Source: Hydrogenophaga sp. RAC07
GTDB taxonomy: Bacteria > Pseudomonadota > Gammaproteobacteria > Burkholderiales > Burkholderiaceae_C
Direction: 5' to 3'
Length of the DNA: 64,000 nucleotides
Assembly (NCBI RefSeq): GCF_001713375.1
Contig: NZ_CP016449.1
Coordinates: 1,984,001 to 2,048,000 of the forward strand
Of the stretch, positions 51,568-59,486 are shown one piece after another. Every line of letters begins with the position of its first letter. The first letter of the stretch is position 1. A model generated the notes under the pieces. The model had not been told where the DNA came from. It worked only from the letters and a program-made list of their open reading frames with translations, and searched no databases. A program made the position numbers and the translations under genes.

Positions 51568-53469
51568 TCAGGCCAGCAGGTCCTTGATCTGCTGCAGCGC
51601 GGCCGGATCGTCCATGGTGGTCAGGTCGCCGGGGTCGCGGCCTTCGCACACCGCCTGGATGGCCCGGCGCAGCAGCTTGCCGCTGCGGGTCTTGGGCAGC
51701 ACCGAGACGAAGCGCACGCGGGCCGGGCGCGCCACGGCGCCCAGTTGTTCGTCCACCAGTTTCATCACCTCGCCTTCGAGCTTCAGCCTGGCTGCGTCGT
51801 CGGTGAGTGTCGAGGCGTCCTTGACCACGGCAAAAGCCATGGCCACCTGTCCCTTGAGCTGGTCGGCCACCCCGACCACCGCCACCTCGGCAATGCGAGG
51901 GTGGCTGGAAATGCTTTCCTCGATCTCACGCGTGCCCAGGCGGTGCCCGGCCACGTTGATCACATCGTCGGTGCGGCCCAGGATGAAGAAGTAGCCGTCC
52001 TCGTCCTTGATGCCCCAGTCGAAGGTGCTGTAGACCAGCTTGCCGGGCACGCTGGACCAGTAGGTCTTGACGAAACGGTCGTCGTCGCGCCACACGGTCT
52101 GCATGCAGCCGGGCGGCAGCGGGCCTTCGATGGCCACCACGCCTTTTTGGCCCGGTTCGGTGAGCTCAGCGCCGGTCTGATCGTCGAGGAGCTTGACGTT
52201 GTAGCCGTACACCGCGCGCCCGGGCGAGCCGAACTTGCTGTTGGCCGGCTCCACGCCGTTGCACAGCGACAGGATGGGCCAGCCGGTTTCGGTTTGCCAG
52301 TAGTTGTCGATGATGGGCTTGCCCAGCGCGTCGGCGATCCACTGAGCCGTGGGCTCGTCCAGCGGTTCACCAGCGAGAAACAGGGCCTTGAGGCTGGAGA
52401 GGTCGTGGTCCTTGATGAACGAGGCGTCGTACTTCTTGAGCACCCGCACCGCCGTGGGCGCGCTGAACATGACGCTGACCTTGTACTTCTCGACCAGGTG
52501 CCACCAGATACCGGCATCGGGCCGGATCGGCAGGCCCTCGTACATGATGGTGGCCATGCCGGCGATCAACGGGCCGTAGACGATGTAGCTGTGACCCACG
52601 ACCCAGCCGATGTCGCTGGTGGAGAAGTACGTTTCGCCCGGCTCGCCCATGAACACGTGCTTCATGCTCGCGGCCAAGGCCACGGCGTAACCGCCGGTGT
52701 CGCGCTGCACGCCTTTGGGTTTGCCGGTGGTGCCGCTGGTGTAGAGCGTGTAGCTCGGGTGGGTGGCATCCACCCATTCGCAGGGCACCACGGTGTCCAG
52801 GTGCTGTCCGCGCGCACTGGCGTAGTCCACATCACGCCCGGCGGTGAGCTTCATGGGCGCCAGACCGCGGTTGACCATCAGCACCTGTGCCGGCTTGTGG
52901 GTGGAGAGGCGGATGGCCTCGTCCAGCAGCGGCTTGTATTCGACCACCTTGCCACCGCGCGAGCCGGCATCGGCACTCACGACGACGACAGGGGAGGCGT
53001 CTTCAATGCGGCTGGCCAGCGAGTGGCTGGCAAAGCCGCCGAACACCACCGAATGGATGGCGCCGATGCGCGCACAGGCCAGCATGGCAAAGGCCGCCTC
53101 GGGAATCATCGGCATGTAGATCAGCACGCGCTCGCCCTTCTTCACCCCCAGGCTGAGCAAGACCGCGGCCATGCGCTGCACCTCGGCGTGCAGTTCGCGA
53201 AAGCTGTAGCTGCGCTCCACATCGGTTTCGGTGGAAACGAAGATCAGCGCGTTCTGGTCGGCCCGGTCCTTCAGGTGACGGTCCACCGCGTTGTGGCACA
53301 GGTTGGTGAGCCCGCCTTCGAACCAGCGGGCGAACGGCGGGTTGTCGTGATTGCAGACCCGGTCAAACGGCTTTTTCCAGTCCACCAGGGCGGCCTGCTC
53401 GGTCCAGAACGCGTCGCAGTCTTCGATGGATCGGCGGTAGAACTCGGCGTAACCCTGCGTCTGGCTCAT
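51568..53469 (-). CDS. prpE: Propionyl-CoA synthetase
   Basis: 633 aa AMP-forming acyl-CoA synthetase. P-loop YTLYTSGTTGKPKG, NYWQTETGWP, DDVINVAGHRLGTREIE and the acetylatable Lys in RSGKLLRR. Its length and motifs fit PrpE better than acetyl-CoA synthetase, though activity on acetate is likely too. The catalytic Lys is a known target of sirtuin control in other bacteria. An AT-rich palindrome lies 46-57 bases upstream. Confidence 0.92.
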   Translation of the reverse strand: MSQTQGYAEFYRRSIEDCDAFWTEQAALVDWKKPFDRVCNHDNPPFARWFEGGLTNLCHNAVDRHLKDRADQNALIFVSTETDVERSYSFRELHAEVQRMAAVLLSLGVKKGERVLIYMPMIPEAAFAMLACARIGAIHSVVFGGFASHSLASRIEDASPVVVVSADAGSRGGKVVEYKPLLDEAIRLSTHKPAQVLMVNRGLAPMKLTAGRDVDYASARGQHLDTVVPCEWVDATHPSYTLYTSGTTGKPKGVQRDTGGYAVALAASMKHVFMGEPGETYFSTSDIGWVVGHSYIVYGPLIAGMATIMYEGLPIRPDAGIWWHLVEKYKVSVMFSAPTAVRVLKKYDASFIKDHDLSSLKALFLAGEPLDEPTAQWIADALGKPIIDNYWQTETGWPILSLCNGVEPANSKFGSPGRAVYGYNVKLLDDQTGAELTEPGQKGVVAIEGPLPPGCMQTVWRDDDRFVKTYWSSVPGKLVYSTFDWGIKDEDGYFFILGRTDDVINVAGHRLGTREIEESISSHPRIAEVAVVGVADQLKGQVAMAFAVVKDASTLTDDAARLKLEGEVMKLVDEQLGAVARPARVRFVSVLPKTRSGKLLRRAIQAVCEGRDPGDLTTMDDPAALQQIKDLLA

Positions 53470-53514
53470 GAACGTCTCCTGCTGGCGTGGTAGTGGTCTG
53501 CACTCAAACTGAAT

Positions 53515-53526
53515 TCATAATTATGA
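53515..53526. promoter_or_regulatory. Perfect 12-base AT-rich palindrome upstream of prpE
   Basis: TCATAATTATGA is fully self-complementary and stands out in this GC-rich sequence. On the minus strand it contains a CATAAT -10-like hexamer about 46 bases from the prpE start. Candidate operator or promoter. Confidence 0.5.
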
Positions 53527-53587
53527 GCAGCCGGCTTGCGACAGGCTGACATGCGCCGGGACCATCCCCCGCACATGTTCCTCGGGC

Positions 53588-54199
53588 TTACTTGATCAAC
53601 GCCTGCACGTCGCGAAACAGCGGGTGGTCCGCCGTGCGCAGCCACTCGAAGGCCACCATCTCGGTGGTCACCAGTTCGGCGCCGGCGCTGGCCAGACGGT
53701 CAAAGGCGGCATCGCGGTTGCGCTCGGTGCGAGAACCGCAGGCATCGGTGACCACCCAGACATCAAACTCCTGTTCGATCAGCTCCAGCGCGGTCTGCAA
53801 CAAACAGACGTGTGCCTCGCAGCCTGCCAGCACCACCGTCTGGCGCTCGGCGGCGGGCGCCGCCGCGGGTTTCTGCAGGTGCTTGGGCAGGCTGCGCGCG
53901 TTGCCGCCACCCTGCGCCGGGCGGGCGGGTGGGCGCAGCCAGTCGCCCAGGCCATCAGACACGGCACCGAAGTGCATCTTCGACAATGTCTTGCGGCACA
54001 GCTCGCGCAACTCCGGCGGAATGGAGCCGAGTTTTTCGGGATTCTGTTCGGTGCCCCAGATCGGCACCTCCATCAACTGGGCCATGCGGGCCAGGCGCAC
54101 GGCATTGGCGAGCACCTGCGGGCCTTCAAAAATGGCGGGCATCAGGCGAGCCTGGTAGTCCACCAGCACCAGTTGGGAGTCGTCAGCGTCCAGCAGCAT
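53588..54199 (-). CDS. Isochorismatase-fold cysteine hydrolase
   Basis: 203 aa. Catalytic triad candidates: Asp in LVLVDYQARL, Lys in LSKMHFGAV, Cys in LAGCEAHVCLLQT. The YcaC-like branch of the family usually has about 175-200 residues; here a roughly 30-residue Pro/Ala/Gly/Gln-rich insert (GGGNARSLPKHLQKPAAAPAAE) sits between the Lys and the Cys. Start MLLDADDSQ at 54199; a longer frame upstream is not homologous. The substrate is unknown. It lies 79 bases after the TetR gene and may be its target. Confidence 0.85.
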   Translation of the reverse strand: MLLDADDSQLVLVDYQARLMPAIFEGPQVLANAVRLARMAQLMEVPIWGTEQNPEKLGSIPPELRELCRKTLSKMHFGAVSDGLGDWLRPPARPAQGGGNARSLPKHLQKPAAAPAAERQTVVLAGCEAHVCLLQTALELIEQEFDVWVVTDACGSRTERNRDAAFDRLASAGAELVTTEMVAFEWLRTADHPLFRDVQALIK

Positions 54200-54278
54200 T
54201 CGTGTCTTTCGTGTGTCGTTCAAGGAGTCGGGATGGGGGATTTTCGCAGCGCGGCGCGCGCCACTGCTCCGCCGTGCC

Positions 54279-55013
54279 TCAAAGACCGAACAAATCCGCC
54301 TGGTCCAGTCGCCGGGATGTTGCCGGTGCACCGGGGTTGAGCCGCTCGACCAACTGCTCCACATAGGTCACGAACAGCGCTTCGGCCGACTGTCCGAACA
54401 GCCCGAGGCGGCCGGTGTGCTGCAGCAGCAGCAGACCCACACCGTGGGCAAACAGCGCGGTGTTTTCGCGCATGGCCACGTCCAGCGACAGTCCCATGGC
54501 CTGCAACGCCACCTCGCAGGGGCGCAGTGCGTCCTGCAATCGGCCGTTGAGCTGTTGGTTGAGGTCGCCGGCGAGCCCGTGCGCCGACAGCCCCTGCACC
54601 AGATAAAAGCCCAGATCCAGATCGCGCGGGCTGCGGGCATAGAAACCGAACCACGCTTGCGCCTTGGACGTCAACGTCAATTGGGGTTGCGACTTGAACG
54701 ACCGGGCACCAGCCACCTCGGCGTTGAGCCGCTCCAGCGACTCGGCGAGCAGCGCGGCATAGATCGCCTCTTTGCTGTCGAAATAACTGTAGATCGCCCC
54801 CGGCGTGTAGCCGGCGCGGCGTGCGATCTCGCGGATGCTGGCGCCCTCCACGCCCCGCTCCGCAAACACGCTTCGCGCCGCATCCAGGACCAGCGCCCGC
54901 CGCGTGTCGGACATGGCGAGCTGGCGCTGCTGGCGTTGCTGCTGTTGGCGCTCGGTGGCCTCACGCTCGGCAGCCGACAAGACCGGGGTGAGTTCGTGCA
55001 ACTGGACTTCCAT
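54279..55013 (-). CDS. TetR-family transcriptional regulator
   Basis: About 244 aa from ATG 55013. N-terminal 30 residues are Glu/Gln-rich (EREATERQQQQRQQRQ), then the TetR helix-turn-helix (RSVFAERGVEGASIREIARRAGYTPGAIYSYFDSKEAIY) and an all-helical ligand domain. A start at 54914 (MSDTRRALVL) would give the usual 211 residues; no ribosome site decides. Five TTGAAC-type half-sites occur upstream at 55053-55164, consistent with self-regulation and control of the divergent NlpC/P60 gene. The ligand is unknown. Confidence 0.88.
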   Translation of the reverse strand: MEVQLHELTPVLSAAEREATERQQQQRQQRQLAMSDTRRALVLDAARSVFAERGVEGASIREIARRAGYTPGAIYSYFDSKEAIYAALLAESLERLNAEVAGARSFKSQPQLTLTSKAQAWFGFYARSPRDLDLGFYLVQGLSAHGLAGDLNQQLNGRLQDALRPCEVALQAMGLSLDVAMRENTALFAHGVGLLLLQHTGRLGLFGQSAEALFVTYVEQLVERLNPGAPATSRRLDQADLFGL

Positions 55014-55072
55014 GACCGCAGTGTAGCCGGGCATTTTGACCCGTTGATTTTTTTGAACAACCCGTCATTTGT

Positions 55073-55087
55073 TTGAACTGCGTTCAA
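55073..55087. promoter_or_regulatory. TetR-type operator candidate 1
   Basis: TTGAAC-TGC-GTTCAA, perfect 6-bp arms, centred at 55080 between the TetR gene and the NlpC/P60 gene. Single half-sites TTGAAC also occur at 55053-55058 and 55111-55116. Confidence 0.55.
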
Positions 55088-55149
55088 TTCATGAGCCATC
55101 CGTCGCTTGTTTGAACGTGCCCTTGGCGATTTGCTCGGCGCCAAAGCTC

Positions 55150-55163
55150 TGAACGGTCGTTCA
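55150..55163. promoter_or_regulatory. TetR-type operator candidate 2
   Basis: TGAACG-GT-CGTTCA, perfect 6-bp arms sharing the TGAAC/GTTCA core of candidate 1, about 77 bases from it, or seven helical turns. Many TetR-family operators have this TGAAC-type core. Confidence 0.55.
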
Positions 55164-55252
55164 ACGCCTCCACGCGGAAGAATGTCTGCTCGAGCACCCC
55201 AAACACCAACAAAATCAAGCATTTGCGGACCATTTCTCGCTTGACTTGCCAA

Positions 55253-55267
55253 GGTATCGCCGATACC
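55253..55267. promoter_or_regulatory. Palindrome at the NlpC/P60 gene promoter
   Basis: GGTATCG-C-CGATACC, perfect 7-bp arms, 10 bases upstream of the ATG. A TTGACT -35-like element lies at 55241-55246. If transcription starts downstream of it, the mRNA would have almost no leader. Confidence 0.45.
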
Positions 55268-55276
55268 CTGCGCGGC

Positions 55277-55843
55277 ATGCGTCACATCCTCCCTGTTATT
55301 CTGGTCAGCCTGTCGGCTGCGGTACACGCCGCTCCGCCAGACTCCGCGTTCGAGGACATGGACGCTTTGCTGGTGGAAAAGGGCCTCATGGCCCGCCTGG
55401 GCAACCAGCTGCAAAACGCCCGTCACAGCGTGGGCGACCAGGCCTCCAGCCTGGTGATCAACGCCATGGCGTTCCTGGGCGTGCCTTACAAATACGGCGG
55501 CAACACGGTGGAGACCGGCTTCGATTGCAGCGGCTTTGTTCGCGCGGTCTACGAACAATCGCTGGGCAAGATCCTGCCGCGCCGCTCCGACGAGCAAGCC
55601 GCCGCCACCGAGGTGATCGACCGCAGCGAACTCAAGCCCGGCGACCTGGTGTTTTTCAACACCATGCGCCGCGCGTTCAGCCACGTGGGCATCTACGTGG
55701 GTGACGGCAAGTTCATCCACTCGCCACGCTCGGGATCGCACGTGCGCATGGAAGACATGCGCATGGCTTACTGGAACACCCGCTTTAACGGGGCGCGCCG
55801 CGTGCCCATGGCCACCAACAGCGCTGCACCAGCTTCACCCTGA
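55277..55843 (+). CDS. Exported NlpC/P60 cell-wall hydrolase
   Basis: 188 aa. Signal peptide (MRHILPVILVSLSAAVHAA) then a single NlpC/P60 peptidase domain. Catalytic Cys84 (FDCSGFVRAVYEQ), His136 (FSHVGIYVGDG) and His148 (FIHSPRSG). Likely cuts gamma-D-Glu-diaminopimelate or related bonds in peptidoglycan. The C-terminal 15 residues are low-complexity. There is no good ribosome site before ATG 55277. Divergent from the TetR gene and closed by a strong terminator. Confidence 0.92.
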   Translation: MRHILPVILVSLSAAVHAAPPDSAFEDMDALLVEKGLMARLGNQLQNARHSVGDQASSLVINAMAFLGVPYKYGGNTVETGFDCSGFVRAVYEQSLGKILPRRSDEQAAATEVIDRSELKPGDLVFFNTMRRAFSHVGIYVGDGKFIHSPRSGSHVRMEDMRMAYWNTRFNGARRVPMATNSAAPASP

Positions 55844-55860
55844 ATTCATCCCCCAAAAAA

Positions 55861-55893
55861 AGCCCGCAGGTTGATGCAACCTGCGGGCTTTTT
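55861..55893. terminator. Bidirectional intrinsic terminator
   Basis: Stem AGCCCGCAGGTT / AACCTGCGGGCT (12 bp, perfect) with loop GATGC, flanked by an A-run on the left and TTTT on the right. It serves both the NlpC/P60 gene (+) and the convergent lpdA (-). Confidence 0.9.
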
Positions 55894-55908
55894 GCTGTGC
55901 GACCCAGA

Positions 55909-57738
55909 CTATTTGCGGGCCGGCGGCACGTCGGTGCAGCTCCCGTGTGCGATTTCAGCCGCCATGCCGATGCTCTCGCCCAGCGTGGGGTGCGGGTGGA
56001 TGGTCTTGCCAATGTCCACAGCGTCGGCGCCCATCTCGATGGCAAGTGCGACTTCACCGATCATGTCGCCCGCGTGCGTGCCGACCATGCCGCCACCCAG
56101 GATCTTGCCGTGGCCGTGCGCCTCGGGTGAGTCGTCAAACAGCAGCTTGGTCACGCCTTCGTCGCGCCCGTTGGCAATGGCGCGGCCAGAGGCCGTCCAC
56201 GGGAACAGGCCCTTCTTGACCTTGATGCCTTGGGCCTTGGCCTGGTCTTCGGTGAGGCCCACCCAGGCCACCTCGGGGTCGGTGTAAGCCACGCTGGGGA
56301 TCACGCGGGCGTTGAACGCGGCCGAGGCCAGCTCCTGGTTGCCCTGCAGTTCCCCTGCGATCACCTCGGCCGCCACATGCGCTTCGTGCACCGCCTTGTG
56401 CGCCAGCATGGGCTGCCCCACGATGTCGCCGATGGCGAAGATGTGCGGCACGTTGGTGCGCATCTGGATGTCGACATTGATGAAGCCACGGTCCGTCACC
56501 GCCACGCCGGCCTTCTCGGCCGCGATCTTCTTGCCGTTGGGCGTGCGGCCCACGGCCTGCAGCACCAGGTCGTACACCTGTGGCGCGGGCGCCGTGCCGC
56601 CTTCTTCGGCGGCGGCAAACGTCACCTCGATGCCCTCCGCAGTGGCCTTGGCCCCCACCGTCTTGGTCTTGAGCATGATGTTGTCGAAGCGCTTGGCGTT
56701 CATCTTTTGCCAGATCTTCACGAGGTCGCGGTCGGCGCCCTGCATCAGGCCGTCGAGCATTTCCACCACGTCCAGGCGCGCGCCCAGCGTGCTGTAGACG
56801 GTGCCCATCTCCAGGCCGATGATGCCGCCGCCCAGAATCAGCATGCGCTTGGGCACTTCCTTGAGTGCCAGCGCACCGGTGCTGTCCACCACACGCGGAT
56901 CCTCGGGCATGAAGGGCAGGCGCACAGCTTGCGAACCGGCCGCGATGATGGCCTTCTTGAACGCAATCACCTGCTTCTTGCCGGTCTTGTCCTGCGCCGT
57001 GCCACTGGTTTCTTCCACCTCCAGGTGGTTGGCACCGACGAAGGCACCGTAGCCACGCACCGTGGTGACCTTGCGCATCTTGGCCATGGCGGCCAGGCCG
57101 CCGGTGAGCTTGCCGATGACCTTTTCCTTGTGGCCGCGCAGCTTCTCGATGTTGACCACCGGGCGGCCGAAGTCCACTCCGAGGTCGGCCATGTGGCTGA
57201 CCTCGTCCATGACCGCCGCCACGTGCAGCAGTGCCTTGGACGGAATGCAACCCACGTTCAGGCACACACCACCCAAGGTGGCGTAGCGCTCGACCAGCAC
57301 GACCTTGAGGCCGAGGTCGGCGGCGCGGAAGGCTGCGCTGTAGCCACCGGGGCCGCCGCCGAGCACGAGCACGTCGCAGTCGAGGTCGGCGGAGCCGGCG
57401 AAAGCAGAACCGGTTGGCGCAGCTGCGGCCGGTGCGGCGGCAACGGGCGCTGGGGAGGCCGCAGGGGCGGCCGTGGGTGCAGGCGCCGCAGCGGCGACAC
57501 CCGCCGCCTCCAGCGTCAACACCACACTGCCCTGCTTGACCTTGTCGCCCAGCTTGACCTTGAGTTCCTTCACCACACCCGCAGCGCTGGAGGGAATCTC
57601 CATCGAGGCCTTGTCGCTTTCCACCGTGATGAGCGATTGCTCCGCCTTCACTGTATCGCCGGGTTTCACCAGGAGTTCGATCACCGCGACTTCGTCGAAG
57701 TCGCCAATGTCGGGCACTTGTATTTCAATGATCGCCAT
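55909..57738 (-). CDS. lpdA: Dihydrolipoyl dehydrogenase with N-terminal lipoyl domain (PDH E3)
   Basis: 609 aa. Residues 1-80 form a lipoyl domain (lipoyl Lys in [19 protein letters not shown]), followed by an Ala/Pro linker and a full E3: [16 protein letters not shown], disulfide [32 protein letters not shown], His HPHPTLGES. The fused form is known in betaproteobacteria and Neisseria. Start [14 protein letters not shown] at 57738. A 33-base REP-like hairpin lies between it and aceF. Confidence 0.95.
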   Translation of the reverse strand: MAIIEIQVPDIGDFDEVAVIELLVKPGDTVKAEQSLITVESDKASMEIPSSAAGVVKELKVKLGDKVKQGSVVLTLEAAGVAAAAPAPTAAPAASPAPVAAAPAAAAPTGSAFAGSADLDCDVLVLGGGPGGYSAAFRAADLGLKVVLVERYATLGGVCLNVGCIPSKALLHVAAVMDEVSHMADLGVDFGRPVVNIEKLRGHKEKVIGKLTGGLAAMAKMRKVTTVRGYGAFVGANHLEVEETSGTAQDKTGKKQVIAFKKAIIAAGSQAVRLPFMPEDPRVVDSTGALALKEVPKRMLILGGGIIGLEMGTVYSTLGARLDVVEMLDGLMQGADRDLVKIWQKMNAKRFDNIMLKTKTVGAKATAEGIEVTFAAAEEGGTAPAPQVYDLVLQAVGRTPNGKKIAAEKAGVAVTDRGFINVDIQMRTNVPHIFAIGDIVGQPMLAHKAVHEAHVAAEVIAGELQGNQELASAAFNARVIPSVAYTDPEVAWVGLTEDQAKAQGIKVKKGLFPWTASGRAIANGRDEGVTKLLFDDSPEAHGHGKILGGGMVGTHAGDMIGEVALAIEMGADAVDIGKTIHPHPTLGESIGMAAEIAHGSCTDVPPARK

Positions 57739-57757
57739 AAATTTCCCTATTCGGTTG

Positions 57758-57790
57758 GGGTCAGAGCACCGCTGTGCGGTGGTCTGACCC
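57758..57790. repeat. REP-like hairpin element in the aceF-lpdA gap
   Basis: Stem GGGTCAGAGCACCGC / GCGGTGGTCTGACCC with loop TGT: 14 of 15 positions pair. With one bulge, TTG/CAA extend the stem. The GGGTCAGA end resembles repeats that I recall from betaproteobacterial genomes near RAYT transposase genes. It occupies over half of the 60-base gap within the pdh operon. Confidence 0.65.
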
Positions 57791-57798
57791 ACAAGGCA

Positions 57799-59466
57799 TC
57801 AGAGGAGCACACGACGGAAGTCGCCGAGGATCTGGCCGAGGTACGCGTTGAAACGCGCGGCCGCAGCGCCGTCGATCACGCGGTGGTCCCAGGTCAGCGA
57901 GAGCGGCAGCATCAGGCGAGGCACGAATTGCTTGCCGTCCCACACCGGTTCCATGTTGCTCTTGCAGACACCGAGGATGGCCACCTCGGGCGCATTGATG
58001 ATGGGCGTGAAGTAGCGCCCGCCAATGCCGCCCAGGCTGGAGATGGTGAAGGTCGCACCGCTCATCTCGGCCGGGCTCAGCTTGCCTTCGCGCGCTTTGG
58101 CGGCGAGCTCGCCCATCTCCTTGCTGATTTGCAGCACGCCTTTTTTGTCGGCGTCCTTGATCACCGGAACCATCAGGCCGTTGGGCGTGTCGGCCGCAAA
58201 GCCGATGTGCCAGAACTGCTTGTAGACCAGCGCATCGCCGTCCAGCGAGCTGTTGAACTCGGGGAATTTCTTGAGCGCGGCCACGCAGGCCTTGATCAGG
58301 AAAGCGAGCATGGTCACCTTGACACCGCTCTTCTCGTTTTCCTTGTTGGTGGACACACGGAAAGCTTCGAGGTCGGTGATGTCGGCGTCGTCGAAGTTGG
58401 TGACGGCCGGGATCATGATCGCGTTGCGCAGCAGGTTGGCGCCGCTGATCTTCTTGATGCGGCCCATCTCCTTGCGTTCGATCGGGCCGAACTTGGCGAA
58501 GTCGACCTTGGGCCAGGGGATCAGGCCCAGCTCGGAGCCACCACCGCCGGTCGACGCGGGTGCCTTGGCCGCTTGCGCGGCGGTCTGCACCGCCCCGGCC
58601 ATCACGGACTTCGTGAACGACTGGATGTCTTCGGCGGTGATGCGGCCCTTGAGGCCTGAGCCTTTGATTTCAGCCAGCGGAACACCGAGTTCGCGAGCGA
58701 ACTTGCGCACCGACGGCGAGGCGTGCGGCAAACCCACAGGCGCTGAGGCGGTGGGGTTGTGAGCGGGAGCAGCAGGCGCTGAAACCGTGGCCGCCTGAGG
58801 TGCCGACGCAGCAGCTGGAGCGGCTGCGGCAGGAGCGGGCTTGGCCCCCTCGCCCCCTTGGGCAGCGGGCTGAGGGACGCTCGCCGCAGCAGAACCTTCC
58901 AGAATCGCCAGCAAGTCCCCGATGTTGACCGTGTCACCCACCTTGACCTTGAGTTCCTTGAGCACGCCGGCGTGCGACGACGGAATCTCCATCGACGCCT
59001 TGTCGGACTCCACCGTGATCAGGCTTTGTTCCAGCGCGATCTTGTCGCCGGGCTTGACCAGGACCTCGATCACCGCGACGTCCTTGAAGTCGCCGATGTC
59101 GGGCACGAGCACCTGGACCGGGCCGCTGGCCGCAGGGGCCGCTGCGGCCGGGGCAGGAGCGGCCACTGGGGCCGCCGCCGCTGGGGCTGGGGCTGCTGCG
59201 GCCACCGGAGCTGGAGCTGCGGCTTCACCCGCAGCCTCCACCACCAACACCACCGAACCCTCTTTCACCTTGTCGCCCAGCGCGACCTTGAGTTCCTTCA
59301 CCACACCGGCCGTGCTCGACGGAATTTCCATCGACGCCTTGTCGGACTCCACCGTGATCAGCGACTGCTCGGCCTTGACCGTGTCGCCCACTTTCACCAG
59401 CAGTTCGATCACCGCCACCTCGTCGAAGTCGCCGATGTCCGGGACCTTCACATCTATGAGTGCCAT
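57799..59466 (-). CDS. aceF: Pyruvate dehydrogenase E2 (dihydrolipoyl acetyltransferase)
   Basis: 555 aa with two lipoyl domains (Lys in [15 protein letters not shown] and in [15 protein letters not shown]), Ala/Pro linkers, the peripheral subunit-binding domain ([22 protein letters not shown]) and the catalytic core ending [16 protein letters not shown]. The second linker holds a short odd stretch ([10 protein letters not shown]) whose DNA is rich in runs of C. Starts 20 bases after aceE. Confidence 0.95.
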   Translation of the reverse strand: MALIDVKVPDIGDFDEVAVIELLVKVGDTVKAEQSLITVESDKASMEIPSSTAGVVKELKVALGDKVKEGSVVLVVEAAGEAAAPAPVAAAAPAPAAAAPVAAPAPAAAAPAASGPVQVLVPDIGDFKDVAVIEVLVKPGDKIALEQSLITVESDKASMEIPSSHAGVLKELKVKVGDTVNIGDLLAILEGSAAASVPQPAAQGGEGAKPAPAAAAPAAASAPQAATVSAPAAPAHNPTASAPVGLPHASPSVRKFARELGVPLAEIKGSGLKGRITAEDIQSFTKSVMAGAVQTAAQAAKAPASTGGGGSELGLIPWPKVDFAKFGPIERKEMGRIKKISGANLLRNAIMIPAVTNFDDADITDLEAFRVSTNKENEKSGVKVTMLAFLIKACVAALKKFPEFNSSLDGDALVYKQFWHIGFAADTPNGLMVPVIKDADKKGVLQISKEMGELAAKAREGKLSPAEMSGATFTISSLGGIGGRYFTPIINAPEVAILGVCKSNMEPVWDGKQFVPRLMLPLSLTWDHRVIDGAAAARFNAYLGQILGDFRRVLL

Positions 59467-59486
59467 GTTCTTGTCTCCTCGCCGTA

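Noticed and set aside
58845..58895. C-rich stretch in the aceF linker resembling part of the 46620 repeat
   Set aside because: Only the GCCCCCTTG core is shared; Ala/Pro/Gly linker coding can produce it by chance. A genome-wide repeat search would decide.
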